NCBI GenBank assembly: GCA_030762935.1
Contig: CM060884.1
Coordinates: forward strand, 77,853,696 to 77,917,695
Reading direction: 5' to 3'
DNA length: 64,000 nucleotides
Source: Hymenopus coronatus
Taxonomy: Eukaryota > Arthropoda > Insecta > Mantodea > Hymenopodidae
Shown: positions 33,485 through 44,775 of the stretch, piece by piece
How the letters are laid out: the number at the start of each line of letters is the position of its first letter
Position numbering within the stretch: position 1 is the first letter of the stretch
Made by a program: the position numbers and the translations under genes
The notes under the pieces: generated by a model
The model's input: the letters and a program-made list of their open reading frames with translations, nothing else
Told to the model about the DNA's origin: nothing
Databases searched by the model: none

Positions 33485-34208
33485 TGTGTGATGTGATTCA
33501 TTCACAAGACTTTCTCTACTCGCACTGCAAATAAAATTGTTACAAAACATTATTCCTCTTTCTACACAATGCTAATCGAGATAAACATCAGCAGAATGTT
33601 CTTATTACTTGGTTCCTTATAAGTAGAAGGGAACTAAAGGATTGTGCTATGCTTAAGTAATAGGCAAGTGTTTTAAAAGCTGTCGTTATGTGATTGTCAT
33701 TAAAATGCACATCTTCGTCTGGCCCGGAAAAAAACAAAAAAAAAAAAAAAAAAACACGAATCACTTCTAGTTTGTCAATAATAGTTGTGCTAAAGTCATC
33801 AAAATAAAGAGGTCTTCAGAGGATCAAAATATACATTTAGTTTGTCATAAAAATATATTATACAATTGGTATTTTAATGAAAATCGTTAGAGTCAATTTT
33901 GAGAAAATCTGAATTTCCGAAATATTTTCCATGTAAAGGATACCTAGTTTGGGTGGAGGGATTTTTTTTTTAATGTTTGTGTTGCATCCTTGGAAAATGC
34001 TCAACCTAAATACCACGTTTGGTATTTAATCGAGTTTTCGTTTTTGAGCTATGCCGCCCAAAGACACATACACAGACAGACACATACATGTTTTTGTTTT
34101 TTTTTTATTCAGAGGGTCTCAGAACATATTTCCGATGAAAAAAATTTTTGGGTGCCATACAATGTCTTCTGTAAGCACTTTATACATAGTACGTGTAGAG
34201 AAAGTAAA
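33485..34208 (+). mobile_element. HPE copy, subtype with ACACAATGCTAATCGA
   Basis: Left end GTGATGTGATTCATTCACAA, then GACTTTCTCTAC; hairpin end at about 34175-34208 (TATACATAGTACGTGTAGAG). An A-run lies at about 33737-33754, and part of the middle is missing. Confidence 0.85.
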
Positions 34209-34261
34209 CATAACAACGAAATGTATAAAGTAGAAGTAGATAGGGGTGCACTAAGTCTCGA

Positions 34262-34742
34262 GAGGTCACTTTGGAGAAGAGTTTGGTATTTAAGGGATTC
34301 TTCGGTTTTGAGCCGTGCTGCCCACAGACACACAAAGCGATAATTTTTTTTTTTTTTTTTTTTTTGAAATTTAACGTCCTTTAACCTGGTTGGTCATATC
34401 AGACGATGAATGAAATTGGTGAAATGATGCTCAAATGATCTTGAGGTCCGTGGAGCTTAAAGTTACTCGACATTCGTCTTCTCAGGATAAGGGAAAACCA
34501 CGAAAAAAACCTTATCCGGGTAACTCACCCTAAGCGAGATTCGAACTCACGACCTTTTGAACGTGAGTCAGACACGCTACCACCACACCACCCAGGCGGG
34601 CACGATATTTTTCTAAAATGTTTTTTATTTTATTCAGCGGGACCCAAAACATATATTTCCGGTGAAATTTCGGTATTGAAGTTCTGGGTGTAATACAATA
34701 GTTTCTCTATACACGATGTACATAGTACGTGTAGAGAAAGAA
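34262..34742 (+). mobile_element. HPE 3' part, interrupted by a SINE
   Basis: Begins at CACTTTGGAGAAGAGTTTGG, is interrupted at 34343-34602, and ends with a hairpin (TACACGATGTACATAGTACG, then TGTAGAGAAAG) at about 34705-34742. Confidence 0.8.
34343..34602 (-). mobile_element. tRNA-derived SINE (family C), complete, with poly(A)
   Basis: Read on the minus strand it starts GCCCGCCTGGGTGGTGTGGT, GGTAGCGTGTCTGACTC, with an A-box (TGGTGTGGTGG type) and a good B-box GAGTTCGAATCTC. The body ends CCAACCAGGTTAAAGGACGT, then TAAATTTC and a 20-base poly(A), seen as T-run 34344-34365. CGATA flanks both sides (34338-34342 and 34603-34607), a probable short target duplication. Tail fragments of the same family are at 37290-37340 and 40660-40748. 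Confidence 0.85.
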
Positions 34743-35060
34743 AAATATTCATATGTGACAAAAGGGAGTTTTCTTTATTATGTTGGTGTATGTAGAATCG
34801 TGTGAAACGGTGCACGTGTGCGTATAAGATAGTAACGCTATAAAAATGTGAGAATTTAATTGGGAATGAATAAGAAAGATGAAATTGAAAGAGACGCGAC
34901 CCAAGATTTATGGGCAAGGCCCACACACACATATCTATAGGAGCGTGCCTCGCCGATGTTATTCCTTTAGACCAGCGTGTCAGCGAAAAAGGCAACCATT
35001 CAATATAGATATCTCACCAAAAAATACATATCTTGAGATGCCTGAATAAATAAAGAGATA
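34743..35060. other. Unassigned spacer
   Basis: A minus-strand frame (34630-34995) spans it and part of HPE; it is not recognised and probably accidental. Confidence 0.4.
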
Positions 35061-35345
35061 CGAAACATCTGATATATTCCATTCATATTATATTCTCTAT
35101 CCGTTCTGCAAACAAACTATTCTTACAAAAGTTTATTCTTCTGTCTACTTGATGCTGATAAACGTTAACTTATTACTTGTTTCCTGTAAGGGAATACACT
35201 AGGATAAAGTGATAGTCACATGTTTTGAGATCTCTTTCCAAGAACAACAGTAAAACAAAAGAGAGATGAAACGGATGAGAAGTGAAAAAGCTTTAAGTGA
35301 AACCAATAACAAGGAACATCTGGTAAACGGCTAGTTCCACACAAA
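35061..35345 (+). mobile_element. HPE left part
   Basis: ATCTGATATATTCCATTCAT at the start, then HPE blocks to CTAGTTCCACACAAAAAG, followed directly by another HPE start. Confidence 0.75.
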
Positions 35346-35346
35346 A

Positions 35347-36148
35347 AGAAATGATGTGTTGTAATCACATAACTTTCTCTGTAACAAGCTATTGTTAAAA
35401 AGCTTATCCTTCTCTCCACAACATACTAATCGAGATAAACATTAACAGAAATTGTCTTATTGCTTGCTTCCTTGTAAGTAGAAGGGAAACAACAAAATAC
35501 ACAGCTAGAGCCATAGTCTCGTCCGGTCGCTATGTCAAACAATAGAAATGTATATCTTTTTGTTTCCCAGGAGTAAAAATCGAGAAACGACAAGATATAT
35601 GGCTAAAATTGAAAATAATAATCCGGAATATCTCGTTAACTCAAAAAAATACTTCTATAACATAAATTGTGTGTTTTAACAAGATCTACACTTTTTGAGC
35701 AGTAAGTTTTTGTGTATATCTTACGGTTTACCAGTTATGTAAAAGTCATCCAGAATGAAGAGGTCTTCAGAGGATGTTCCCAGAAAATCCAAGATATACA
35801 TTTCGTTTCTCACGTAAATATTTCAAACATACAGTCTTTTAATCAAAATCGTTAGGATCATGTTTTAGAGAATTAAACATATTGAAAAATGGTTCATGCA
35901 AAGGGTAGTTGGGGGTGGGGGGATTTTCTTGAAAATCTTCTTGTCGCATTCTTGGAAGATACCAAACTTAAATACCAAGTTGGGTAATTAACGGTGCACA
36001 CACACACACACGACCATTTTTCTAAAAATGTTTTGTTTTTTTTGGATTCAGGGGTCCCAAACATGTATTTGAGGTGAGGTATTGAATTTTTGGGTACAAT
36101 ACAATACCTTCTTTATACACTATGTCCATAGTACGTGTAGAGAAAGTA
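35347..36148 (+). mobile_element. HPE copy (complete)
   Basis: Left end GATGTGTTGTAATCACATAA, then CTTTCTCTG; right hairpin ACACTATGTCCATAGTACGT, then GTAGAGAAAGT at about 36108-36148. (CA)n at about 35997-36011. Confidence 0.85.
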
Positions 36149-36149
36149 A

Positions 36150-36320
36150 TTCGTGTAGTAAGATTTTGTCCATCAGAAATACATAATAAGTCATTCAGGG
36201 ATATTCCCAAACAATATTTTTTATTTTAAACTTCTTCAGTTTATCGCACTTTAATCAAAACCATTACTGTTATTTGCTATAAAATCAAAATTTGAAAAAT
36301 GTTCCATGTAAAGCGTAGTT
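36150..36320 (+). mobile_element. HPE internal fragment
   Basis: GTGTAGTAAGATTTTGTCCA through TGTTCCATGTAAAGCGTAGT, without either end. Directly follows the hairpin of the preceding copy. Confidence 0.6.
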
Positions 36321-37038
36321 CCAATTTCGGTTAGCACAACTTTCTGAGAAAAGCTTTTATGTATGAATGCGGAGTTATCGAGTTAAACCTAGGACGGGTA
36401 TAACTTTTGTCTCAAATATTGTCTATTGATTTCTGTGTAGGCCTGATGATAACAATATCTGAAATAACAATAGGTACAGATTCAACAAGCTTGAATACCA
36501 TCAATGTTCAAAAGATTTTGTTAACTACGTTATAACACAAATATAATAAATAGTATTTACCATCTTACCTGAAACAAAAAAAAACGTGAATTATCCTAAG
36601 TGATACAACAAAAACTCCAGCTTATATAGATAAATTCGCGAGCAAATCTATTGAGAGAAAAGTTGTAGCTCGAGTTATATTTAACAAAAATATTTGATAG
36701 ATAAAATAACAATGATATGGACAGGAACAACAATATTCCATTTGTCTTGAGGTATGTTTGATGTCCATGTCAACTCTCTTAGTATTGCTACATTCTAGTA
36801 TTTAGTAAAGCAAGATTACAACTAATATGTCTATTAGAACTTCCGCCATTATGTACGGGAATATCACTGCTCACTGATATTCAGAGAGAAAACAGATGCA
36901 CACGAGTGCGATAAGTTTAAAATAATAATTGCACGTGGGTGTGATAAACGATTAAAATGCACAGATAATGAGCTCCGATTGGTTGGAATTTAACGCACCA
37001 ATGCCTACAAGCACGTGTCATGAACGAAATATTAATAT
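36321..37038. other. Unassigned AT-rich spacer
   Basis: No frame, repeat or RNA signal recognised. Confidence 0.45.
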
Positions 37039-37275
37039 TGTCGTGTTATTTATGGACGCTCTTTAACTACTGTGGTTCTCAGTGTCCCATTCTAAATTGG
37101 GCGTGAAAGACCGCTTAATTTTGCGCAGAGGCCTCTCTATCAGGTTTTTTATGTGCCATAAATCTACGGGACCAACGGCTTTACTTCCCTTCCGAAGGAA
37201 GCCATGCTGCCGTTTGAACCCACGACCTTGGGTATATGAAGCTAGAATGGTAATCCTTACAGCACGGAGGGCGAC
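37039..37275 (-). mobile_element. tRNA-derived SINE (family B), copy 3
   Basis: Third copy of the family at 11510-11803; slightly shorter, with small deletions in the body and in the B-box region. Flanked by AACGAAATATTAATAT (37023-37038) and AACGAAATAGTTAATAT (37276-37292), an imperfect target duplication. Confidence 0.85.
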
Positions 37276-37289
37276 AACGAAATAGTTAA

Positions 37290-37340
37290 TATACTTTATC
37301 GTCCGAAATGACCAACCGGGTTAAAGAACGTTACAAAAAG
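37290..37340 (+). mobile_element. SINE family C tail fragment
   Basis: TATCGTCCGAAATGACCAAC, then CGGGTTAAAGAACGTTACAA matches the 3' tail of the family C SINE at 34343-34602. Only the tail is present. Confidence 0.7.
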
Positions 37341-38218
37341 AGAATATGAACAGTCCTGGCATCCATTTTTACCGATTTCAGTGAAAATTACAAGAAGTAA
37401 TAGAAGATGTTGTAGAAGAGTGAGTAGTGAGGTTCAAATGACGAGGTGGATCAAAACGCCGAGTTTTGCTATCTGCCCAGTCACATACAGAAACAGTAAA
37501 ACTAAGCACGTTCCTGTGGAGGCATCTGCTGGCAGAATTTTAAAACGCGTCATGTGTCTCCCAGTTATTGCTGAGCGGCTCGTATAAAACACACATGTGG
37601 AGCACAAGCTTTCAAATATTCGGCTGCACCAAGATTTATTGACGCTTTTCTTTTTAAATGTCACAAAAATTAGAATTTCCCTTTCAAGAGTAAACAAAAG
37701 CAAATCGACCTCTTTCTTATATGCTCGGAAACTAAGAACAGTATGGACATTCGCATGACTTTCTCTGCAACTAACTATTGTTAAAAAGCTTATGACAAGT
37801 TTCTATATGAGAAAATAATTTTAAAAAAGTAACAGAAAAGAAATACTATATTGCGTAGTAAGAACTGTAAGTTACAATTATCACGTCACGAATGCGATAT
37901 CTGATTACAGTTCATGGTTAGACACGAAATACTTAAAAAAAAAAAAAAAAAACTGTAAAAAAACAATAATAATTCAAAATTGTTTTTCAATATTTTTGAA
38001 ATACTTGATATGTAAGTTAATCACTCTGAAAATGTGAGCTAAATTTATAATTCATTTATTAATTGCCATGGCAACGAGCCCTGTACGAGTACAATTAGGA
38101 AATGATGTAACATGTGCTACTGCAAGTAACGAATCCATTGACAAAAGAGTGTATAGGAAGAAGGCTTTGTCCAAATAATTTAGATGTAGCCTTTCATTTG
38201 ATCATATCAAGATTTCAT
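37341..38218. other. Unassigned spacer
   Basis: Unrecognised overlapping frames at 37381-37587 (plus) and 37434-37703 (minus). An A-run lies at about 37934-37951. A short HPE-like bit (CATGACTTTCTCTGCAACTA, about 37753) may be an old left end. Confidence 0.4.
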
Positions 38219-39136
38219 CTTACTTTCTCTACACGTACTATGTACATAGTGTATAGAGAACTTATTGTAATACACCCAAAACTTCAATACAGATTTCACC
38301 GGAAATGCATGTTTTAGGATCCCCCTGAATTCAAAGAAGCATTTTCTGAAGAAAGAAGAAGTCCGTGTGTGTGCGTGCGTGCGTGTGTACCTGTGTGTGT
38401 GTCTATCTGTGGACAACATAGCTCAAAAACGAAAAGACCTTTAATTACCAAATTTGGTATTTAAGTTTGGTATCTTCCAAAGATGCGACACGATGATTTT
38501 CAAGAAAATCCCCCCACTCCCAACTACCCTTTACATGGAATTTTTTTCGAAAATTGTGATTTTATCAAAAAAGGCTCTTACAATTTTTATTACCATATCG
38601 TATATTAAAGACATTTACCTGACAAATAAAATGTAAATCTTGAATTTTCTGGGAACAGCCTGTGAAAGCTTGTTTACTTGGGATGAATTTTACAGAATTT
38701 TGCATAAATGGTAAACCGTAAGAAATAAACAAAAACTGAATATACAAAAATGTATATCTCACCAAAACACAACATTTATGTCCCTTAATTTTTGTTGTGG
38801 AGGTAACTGTTTCCGAGACATTCCTTGTTATTGGTTTCAAATGTAAAGTACTTATACTTTTCTTATACAGGAAGTGTCCGTTTTTCTTTTGTTCTACTCC
38901 TGGCCAAGCCAAGAAGTGATTTTCCATGACAATCGCATAACGACAGCTTATAAAACATTTGACTATCACTTTATCATAGCACATTCTTTAGTTGCCTTCT
39001 ACTTATAAGGAACTAAGTAATAAGAACATTCTGCTGATGTTTATCTCGATTAGCATTGTGTAGAAAGAAGAATAATCTTTTGTAAGAAGTTTGTAGAGCA
39101 GCTAGAGAAAGTCATGTGAGTGTAACACAACAGATT
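38219..39136 (-). mobile_element. HPE copy (complete), unexpanded reference for the 60- and 73-bp arrays
   Basis: About 918 bp. Hairpin end TTACTTTCTCTACACGTACT with ATGTACATAGTGTATAGAGA at left; right end GCTAGAGAAAGTCATGTGAG. It carries in single copy the segments amplified elsewhere: 38774-38835 (60-bp monomer) and 38951-39022 (73-bp monomer). Confidence 0.9.
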
Positions 39137-39224
39137 TGTTGTTGTTGTTCTGGAATGCTAAAAGGTTTTAAGTAATAAATAAAGGAATGTAATAGTATTC
39201 AGCTTATGTCTATGCTCAACTTCT

Positions 39225-39400
39225 AGCGCCTATATCCATGGCACTGCTGACCTCGTATCGGCACTGCAACATTCTGGGACTCCGACACTGTACACCCTAC
39301 TTTTTACACACACATATAACACCCATGCCCAAGGCGGGACTCGAACCCACGATCCCCTGCGCTGCGAGACGCTTTAACGAGCGCGGCCTGCTTCAGCATG
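39225..39400 (-). mobile_element. tRNA-derived SINE-like fragment (family D)
   Basis: On the minus strand, CGCGCTCGTTAAAGCGTCTC, then GCAGCGCAGGGGATC and GTGGGTTCGAGTCCCGCC: D-arm-like and anticodon-arm-like parts with a perfect B-box GGTTCGAGTCC at 39337-39347 (read on the plus strand as its complement). The acceptor stem does not pair, so it is not a tRNA gene. The following body (TGTGTGTAAAAAGTAGGGTG) is not tRNA. Confidence 0.5.
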
Positions 39401-39491
39401 TCGAGCGAGTATAACAAGCTTTCAGACCCACGCGCTACAAGGGGCGGCCGGTAAGTCCCGGGCCTCTCAACGAAAACACCATTTCATTACT

Positions 39492-40332
39492 TTTACTTTC
39501 TCTACATAGTGTATAGAGAACATATTGTATTGCACCCAAAAATTTAATACCGAGATTTCACCGCAAATATATGTTTTGGGTCCCCCTGAATCCACAAAAA
39601 GCATTTTTAGAAAAATATCCGTGTGTGTCTGTGGGCAGCATAGCTCAAAAACGAAAATACCGCTAAAACCAAACTTGATATTTAAGTTTGGCATCTTCCC
39701 AGGATGGGACACGAAGATTTTCAAGAAAATACCCCCACCCCAAACTATCCTTTACATGGAACTTTTTTCGAAAATTTTGGTTTTCTAAACAAATGGTTCG
39801 AACGATTTCCATTAAAATATCGTATATTAAATATATTTAGAAGACAAATAAAATATATATTCTGAATTTTCTGGCAATAGCCTCTGAAGACTACTTTATT
39901 CCGGATGAATTTTAAGGAATTTTACATAACTGCTAAACTGTAAGAGATGTACAAAAGCTTACCACAGAAAATGTAGAGCACAAAAAACACACACAATTTG
40001 TATTATATAAGTTTTTCATGGTGTTGATCGTTTTTGTGATATTCCCGTTTCTGCTTTCAGCTTTAAAATACTTAAACTTTTCATATACAGGAATTTGTCA
40101 ACTCCTGTCCACACAAACAAAGGAACTTCAGTCACATAGCAACCAGCTTTTGACTATCACTTTAACATATGGTACTCCCTCATTTCGCTTCTACTTACAA
40201 GAAAGCAAGTAATAAGACTATTTCTGCTATTGTTTTCTCGATTAGCGTGAAATAAATAGAAGCATGGACTTTTTAACAATTATTTGTTGCAGAGATGTAG
40301 TGAGAGTCATGTGAATGGAACACATCAGATTT
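39492..40332 (-). mobile_element. HPE copy (complete)
   Basis: About 841 bp. Hairpin end shortened (TTTTACTTTCTCTACATAGT, GTATAGAGAA); right end GTAGTGAGAGTCATGTGAAT, then GGAACACATCAGA. A mariner remnant begins right after it. Confidence 0.9.
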
Positions 40333-40346
40333 TGTTTGCTTTATTT

Positions 40347-40605
40347 CTCAACATGATCTCCAGAAAGGCTAACACATTTGTCATATCGGTGTTCTAATTT
40401 AATTAAACCATCTCTGTAGTGCGATTTATGAAGGTCTGTTTAGTCATCAATCACCTCCTCCTTGCTGTGAAATCCAAGAAATGTTTTGAGGTTTGGGAAC
40501 AGGTGGTAGTCACTGAGCGAATAGGGTGGATGGATGTTCAAGCAATTCCAACTTTCATTTGCACATTTTTCCATTGCAATGACTGAACGAAGGGCGTGAT
40601 GAAAC
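40347..40605 (-). pseudogene. Mariner-like transposase, C-terminal remnant
   Basis: The minus strand reads HPPYSLSDYHLFPNLKTFLG, then FHSKEEVIDD, a stop, TDLHKSHYRDGLIKLEHRYD and KCVSLSGDHVEK before a terminal stop. This is the end of a mariner transposase: the HPPYSPDLAPSDYHLF motif carrying the third catalytic Asp, and the KL..R..KC....GDYVEK C-terminus. Two or three residues are deleted between YS and the SDYHLF block, and an internal stop makes it dead. Only the last third is present, directly beside an HPE end. Confidence 0.8.
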
Positions 40606-40659
40606 AAGGTTTTTGTTGTTGCTAAGTGAGGTCATCACTCAAACGTTGCATATCACGAC

Positions 40660-40748
40660 AAGACGAATGTCGAGTAACTCCAGCATTTCGTCAATGTCAT
40701 TGATCGTCCGATATGACAAACCAGCTTAAGGCATATTAAAAAAAAGCT
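40660..40748 (+). mobile_element. SINE family C fragment
   Basis: AGACGAATGTCGAGTAACTC, a small internal deletion, GATCGTCCGATATGACAAAC, then an A-rich end at about 40737-40747. No tRNA head. Confidence 0.7.
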
Positions 40749-40751
40749 GAT

Positions 40752-41253
40752 GTGTATATGACATAACTTGTGTATTTTAACAACATCTACATTTTTTGTA
40801 TACCAAGTTTTTGTCTATCTCTTACGGTTTACTACTTATGCCAAATTAAGCAAAATTCATCCAGAATAAACAGGTCTTTAGAAGCTATTCCCAGAAAATT
40901 GAAGATATACCTTTTATTTTTAATAGCAGTGGCTTAAAGTGTGGTATTTTAATAGAAATCTTTAGAGCCATTTTTAAGAAAAACAAACTTTTCGAAAAAT
41001 TTTCCATGTAAATCGTAATTAGGAATGCGGGGATTTTCTTATAAATCTTCACACCCTTGTAAGATACTGAACTTAAGTACCAAGTTTGATATTAACAGTC
41101 TCTTCGTTTTTGATCTATGCTGTCCACAGACACACACGGACCTTTTTCTAAAAATCCTTTCTTTTTTTGGTGAAAACTCGGTATAGAAATTTTGAGTGCA
41201 ATAAAATACCTTCTCTATACACTATGTACATAGTACGTGTAGAGAAAGTAAAA
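40752..41253 (+). mobile_element. HPE copy (5'-truncated)
   Basis: From TGTATATGACATAACTTGTG to a very well preserved hairpin end, ACACTATGTACATAGTACGT, then GTAGAGAAAGT at about 41217-41253. Confidence 0.85.
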
Positions 41254-41801
41254 ATACTACTTTTGAACTCAAAGGAAACACCAGCCCCGAGATAGATCCA
41301 TACCAGGACATCTAAACTTCCACACGACTCCTTAATCTGACGCAGGTTTCGAACACGGATCCCCTATAGCGTGAACCGCATCAGGTGCTGAGCCATAAAA
41401 CAGTTTTCTCCTGAGCGAGATAAAGCTGATAGTGTGGCAATTAGACTGGTGCTGCAGCCAGGCGTGAATAACTGGAATCACTCTCTCTCAATTTGTCTAG
41501 TTAATTGCTCTGGAAACATATTGGCTCTTCTTACAGATATCTGTTGACAAGCTCTGCATTAGCAGGCATTTGTCAGTTCCTTTTCCCTGCCCATATGTTC
41601 CTCTTCTCTGTTTGTCATACATGCTTCTTGTTTTACCATTTCTCCACGTGCATTCGCACTTTCAGTAGCTTGAATATTTCCGTCTTTAGCCTGCATTTCT
41701 TTTATTCCTTCTTCTTTCGCTTACAGTTGGTTATAACTTCATTTCCCAATTTGAATCTCCGATCACTTTTCACCTTCTATAGCAAATACATACGTACATA
41801 T
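41254..41801. other. Unassigned spacer with a weak tRNA-like sequence
   Basis: On the minus strand about 41340-41400 reads TGGCTCAGCACCTGATGCGG and later GTGTTCGAAACC, resembling A- and B-boxes; possibly an old SINE head. The 133-residue plus frame at 41505-41906 is hydrophobic but unrecognised and runs into an HPE fragment, so I do not call it a gene. Confidence 0.4.
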
Positions 41802-41931
41802 AAGCAAAAGAAGGTATTGTATTCCACCCAAAACACGATGTCAAGATTTCACCCCAAATACATACTTCGAGGTCTTCTTTACAAAAGGATCACTGTATGT
41901 GTCTGAACATTTGTAGAGAGCATAACCCAAA
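41802..41931 (-). mobile_element. HPE fragment near the hairpin end
   Basis: AGAAGGTATTGTATTCCACC through the CTGTATGTGTCTGAACATTT block. Lacks the palindrome proper. Confidence 0.65.
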
Positions 41932-42650
41932 AATCTGATGTTCCATTCACATACATTTCTTCACATCGCTGTAATAAATTACTGTAAAAAAGGCACTTTC
42001 TCCTATCTATTTTATGATAATCTACATAAATAATAACAAATATTTTCTTAATTATTTACTTCCTTTAAGTACAAGGAAAATAAAGGAATAAACTACGTTA
42101 TAACGATAGTCAAATCTTTTAAAAACTGGTTGCCATGTGGTTGGAATCCGTTTCTTTGCATGGCCATGCCTTTACAACTTTCCGTGGGAGAAAACTTGAA
42201 GCATTTTAAATCTGAAAACAATAACAAGGAATAACTCAAAATGGTCAATTCCGCGAAAAAAAAACGATTATGATAGAAATTGGGTGCTTTAATGTGATTT
42301 ACATTTTTTGTGTATTAAGTTGTTATCTAACACCTACGGTTTATCAGTGACGAAAAACTCGCAAAATTCATTCAGAATAAAGAGATCTTTAGAGGCAATC
42401 GCAGAAAATTGAAGAAATACATTTTATTTGCCATGTAAATAGCTTAAATATACGGTATTTTAATCAAAATCGTTATAGCCATTTTAGAGAAAATTAAAAT
42501 TTTCGAAATTTTTCCATGTAAAGACTAGTTTGGGGTGGGGGGATTTTCCCAAAATCTTCAGTTCGCATCCCTGGAAAATAGTAAACTTAAATACCAAGTT
42601 TGGTACTTTACCGACTTTTCATTTCTGAGTTATCGTGTTCACAGATACAC

Positions 42651-42691
<41 letters not shown>

Positions 42692-42830
42692 GACCATTTC
42701 CCAAAAATGTTTCTTTTGGGATACAGGGAATGCAAAAACGTATATTTCCGGTGAAATCTCGGTTTCAAGTTTTTGGGTGCATTACAATACCTTCTCTTTA
42801 CACATGTACATAGTACGTGTAGAGAAAGAA
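41932..42830 (+). mobile_element. HPE copy (complete)
   Basis: Left end ATCTGATGTTCCATTCACAT, (CA)n at about 42653-42689, hairpin end TACACATGTACATAGTACGT, then GTAGAGAAAG at about 42797-42830. About 900 bp. Confidence 0.9.
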
Positions 42831-42833
42831 AGC

Positions 42834-43507
42834 AGAAGAGTCCATTAAATACCAAACCAAGGATATAAGTTTAGCATCTCCCAAGATTACGCTCGAAGAT
42901 TTTCGACCAAATCTTGCACCTCAGACCACACTTTACAAAGAAAAAGTTTCGAAAATTTGATTTTCTAGAAAATAATGTACCTAATATTAAAGATACTAAG
43001 ATTAGAAAAAAAATATATATCTTGAATTTCCTGACCATAATCTCTGAAGACCTCTTTATTCTGAATGACTTATGCATAACTAGTAAACCGTAACAATAGG
43101 ACAAAAACTTACTATACAACAACATGCAGATCACAAAAAAAAAAAAAACAAAAAAAAAAAAAAAAAAAAAAAACACACACACACAATTATATAATTTACA
43201 TTTTTTTTGTAGAGCTAACCGTTACCGAGATATTCCTTATTCCTTTTCTCAGACAGTAAGTTTTTCGGGTTTCTTTTCTTTAATTCCTGACCAGAGTAAG
43301 AAGCGAATTTCAATGACAATTGCATAGCACCAGCTTTTAAAATGTTTGACCATCACTTTAGCCTAGTATGTTTGCCTTCTACTTCCAAGGAAGCAAGCAA
43401 TAAGACTATTTCTGTTAATGTTTATCTTGATAGAAGAATACGTTTTCATTAAGAAAGTTTGTTGTGGAACAGATAGAGAAAGTCATGTGAATGGAGCACA
43501 TCAGGTT
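42834..43507 (-). mobile_element. HPE copy lacking its hairpin end
   Basis: Starts inside the element (AGTCCATTAAATACCAAACC) directly after the hairpin of the plus copy; ends GATAGAGAAAGTCATGTGAA, TGGAGCACATCAGG. Contains a long A-run (about 43135-43173) followed by (CA)n at the place where other copies read TACACAAAAAATGTAGA. Confidence 0.85.
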
Positions 43508-43826
43508 ATTACTTTCTCTAGCACTTCGTACGATGTATGTAGCACGTAGAGAAGATCTGTATTCGCCCAAAAATTTATACCGGGATTTAATGTTTTAACA
43601 AACCTGAATTAAAAAAGTAGTTTTAAAAGAAGGTCCATGCGTGTGTCTTGTGCTTTCTGTCTGTTAAGAGCATAACTCAAAAACGAAAAGTCGGTTAAAC
43701 AATAAGCTTGATATTTAAGTTCAGTATCTTCCAAAGATGCGACACAAAGATTTTCAAGAAAATCCCCCACCGCAAACTATCCTTTAGTTGGAAATTTTTC
43801 ACTGATTTAAATATTGCTATAGACTT
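43508..43826 (-). mobile_element. HPE fragment (hairpin-end part)
   Basis: TTACTTTCTCTAGCACTTCG at the left, with a degraded palindrome, then HPE blocks to about 43826. Directly followed by the start of another copy in the same orientation. Confidence 0.8.
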
Positions 43827-44714
43827 TTTACTTTCTCTAGCCCCGTATGTACAATGTACATAGGGATAGAGAAGTATTGCATTCCACCCGAAAATTCGAT
43901 ATCGAAATTTCACCGGAAATACATGTTTTAGGGCACCCTGAACAAAAAAAAAGCATTTTCAGAAACAGGTCAGTGTGTTCGTGTGTGTGTTTGAACAGCA
44001 TAGCTCAAAAACGAAAAGACGGTTAAATACCAAACTTGGTACTTAAGTTTGGTATCTTCCAAGGATGCGACACGAATATTTTCAAGAAAATCCCCCCAAC
44101 CCTAATTACCCTTTACATGGAAAAATTTTCGAAAATTTTGTTTTTATTAAAAACGACTGTAACGGTTTTGATTAAAATGTCACATATTAAAGGCATTTCT
44201 GTCACAAATAAAATGTATATCTTGAATGTTCTGGGAATAGCTTCTAAAGACCTGTTTATTCTGGATGAATTTTACTTAATTTGACATAACTAGTGAACCG
44301 AAAGAGATAGACAAAAACTTACAATACAAAAAAAAAAAAAAAAAATGTAGATCCTGCTAAAATACACAAGGTACTTTATATACATTTTTTCGTGGAGCTT
44401 ACCGTTTTTGAGGTATTCCTTGTCATTAGTTTCAGTTGTGAAGTACCTACACCTTTCTCAGACGAAAGTGGCCGTTTTCTTTTGTTCAACTCCTGACCAA
44501 GCAAAGAAGCGGTTTGCAATGACAGTCGCATAACGATAGCTTTTAAAACATTTGACTATCACTTTAGCATACCACACTCCTTTAGTTGCCTTCTACTTAT
44601 AAGGAACTAAGTAACAAGAACGTTCTGCCAATGTTTATCTCGATTATCATGGTGTTGAAGGAAGAATAATCTTTTGTAAGAAGTTTGTTTGTAGAGTCAT
44701 GTGAGTGTAACACG
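43827..44714 (-). mobile_element. HPE copy (complete)
   Basis: TTTTTACTTTCTCTAGCCCC with palindrome TATGTACAATGTACATAGGG at left; right end GTAGAGTCATGTGAGTGTAA at about 44714. An A-run at about 44329-44345 lies at the same internal site as in the neighbouring copy at 42834. Confidence 0.85.
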
Positions 44715-44775
44715 TTTATATCGCTTAGTAATAATTGGAAGCACGAATAAGCTTTCCCAAGTTCAATCACTTACC

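Noticed and set aside
39324..39400. tRNA gene on the minus strand
   Set aside because: Good B-box but no pairing acceptor stem, and it is continuous with a non-tRNA body.
16059..40605. The two mariner pieces as one split element
   Set aside because: They lie 24 kb apart on opposite strands with no shared flank; no evidence that they come from the same insertion.
41505..41906. 133-residue hydrophobic protein, possibly membrane-bound
   Set aside because: AT/T-rich sequence gives Phe/Leu/Ser-rich frames by chance; it runs into an HPE fragment and has no recognisable domain.
42600..42855. Frames rich in TH or CV repeats
   Set aside because: They translate the (CA)n/(GT)n microsatellite of HPE.
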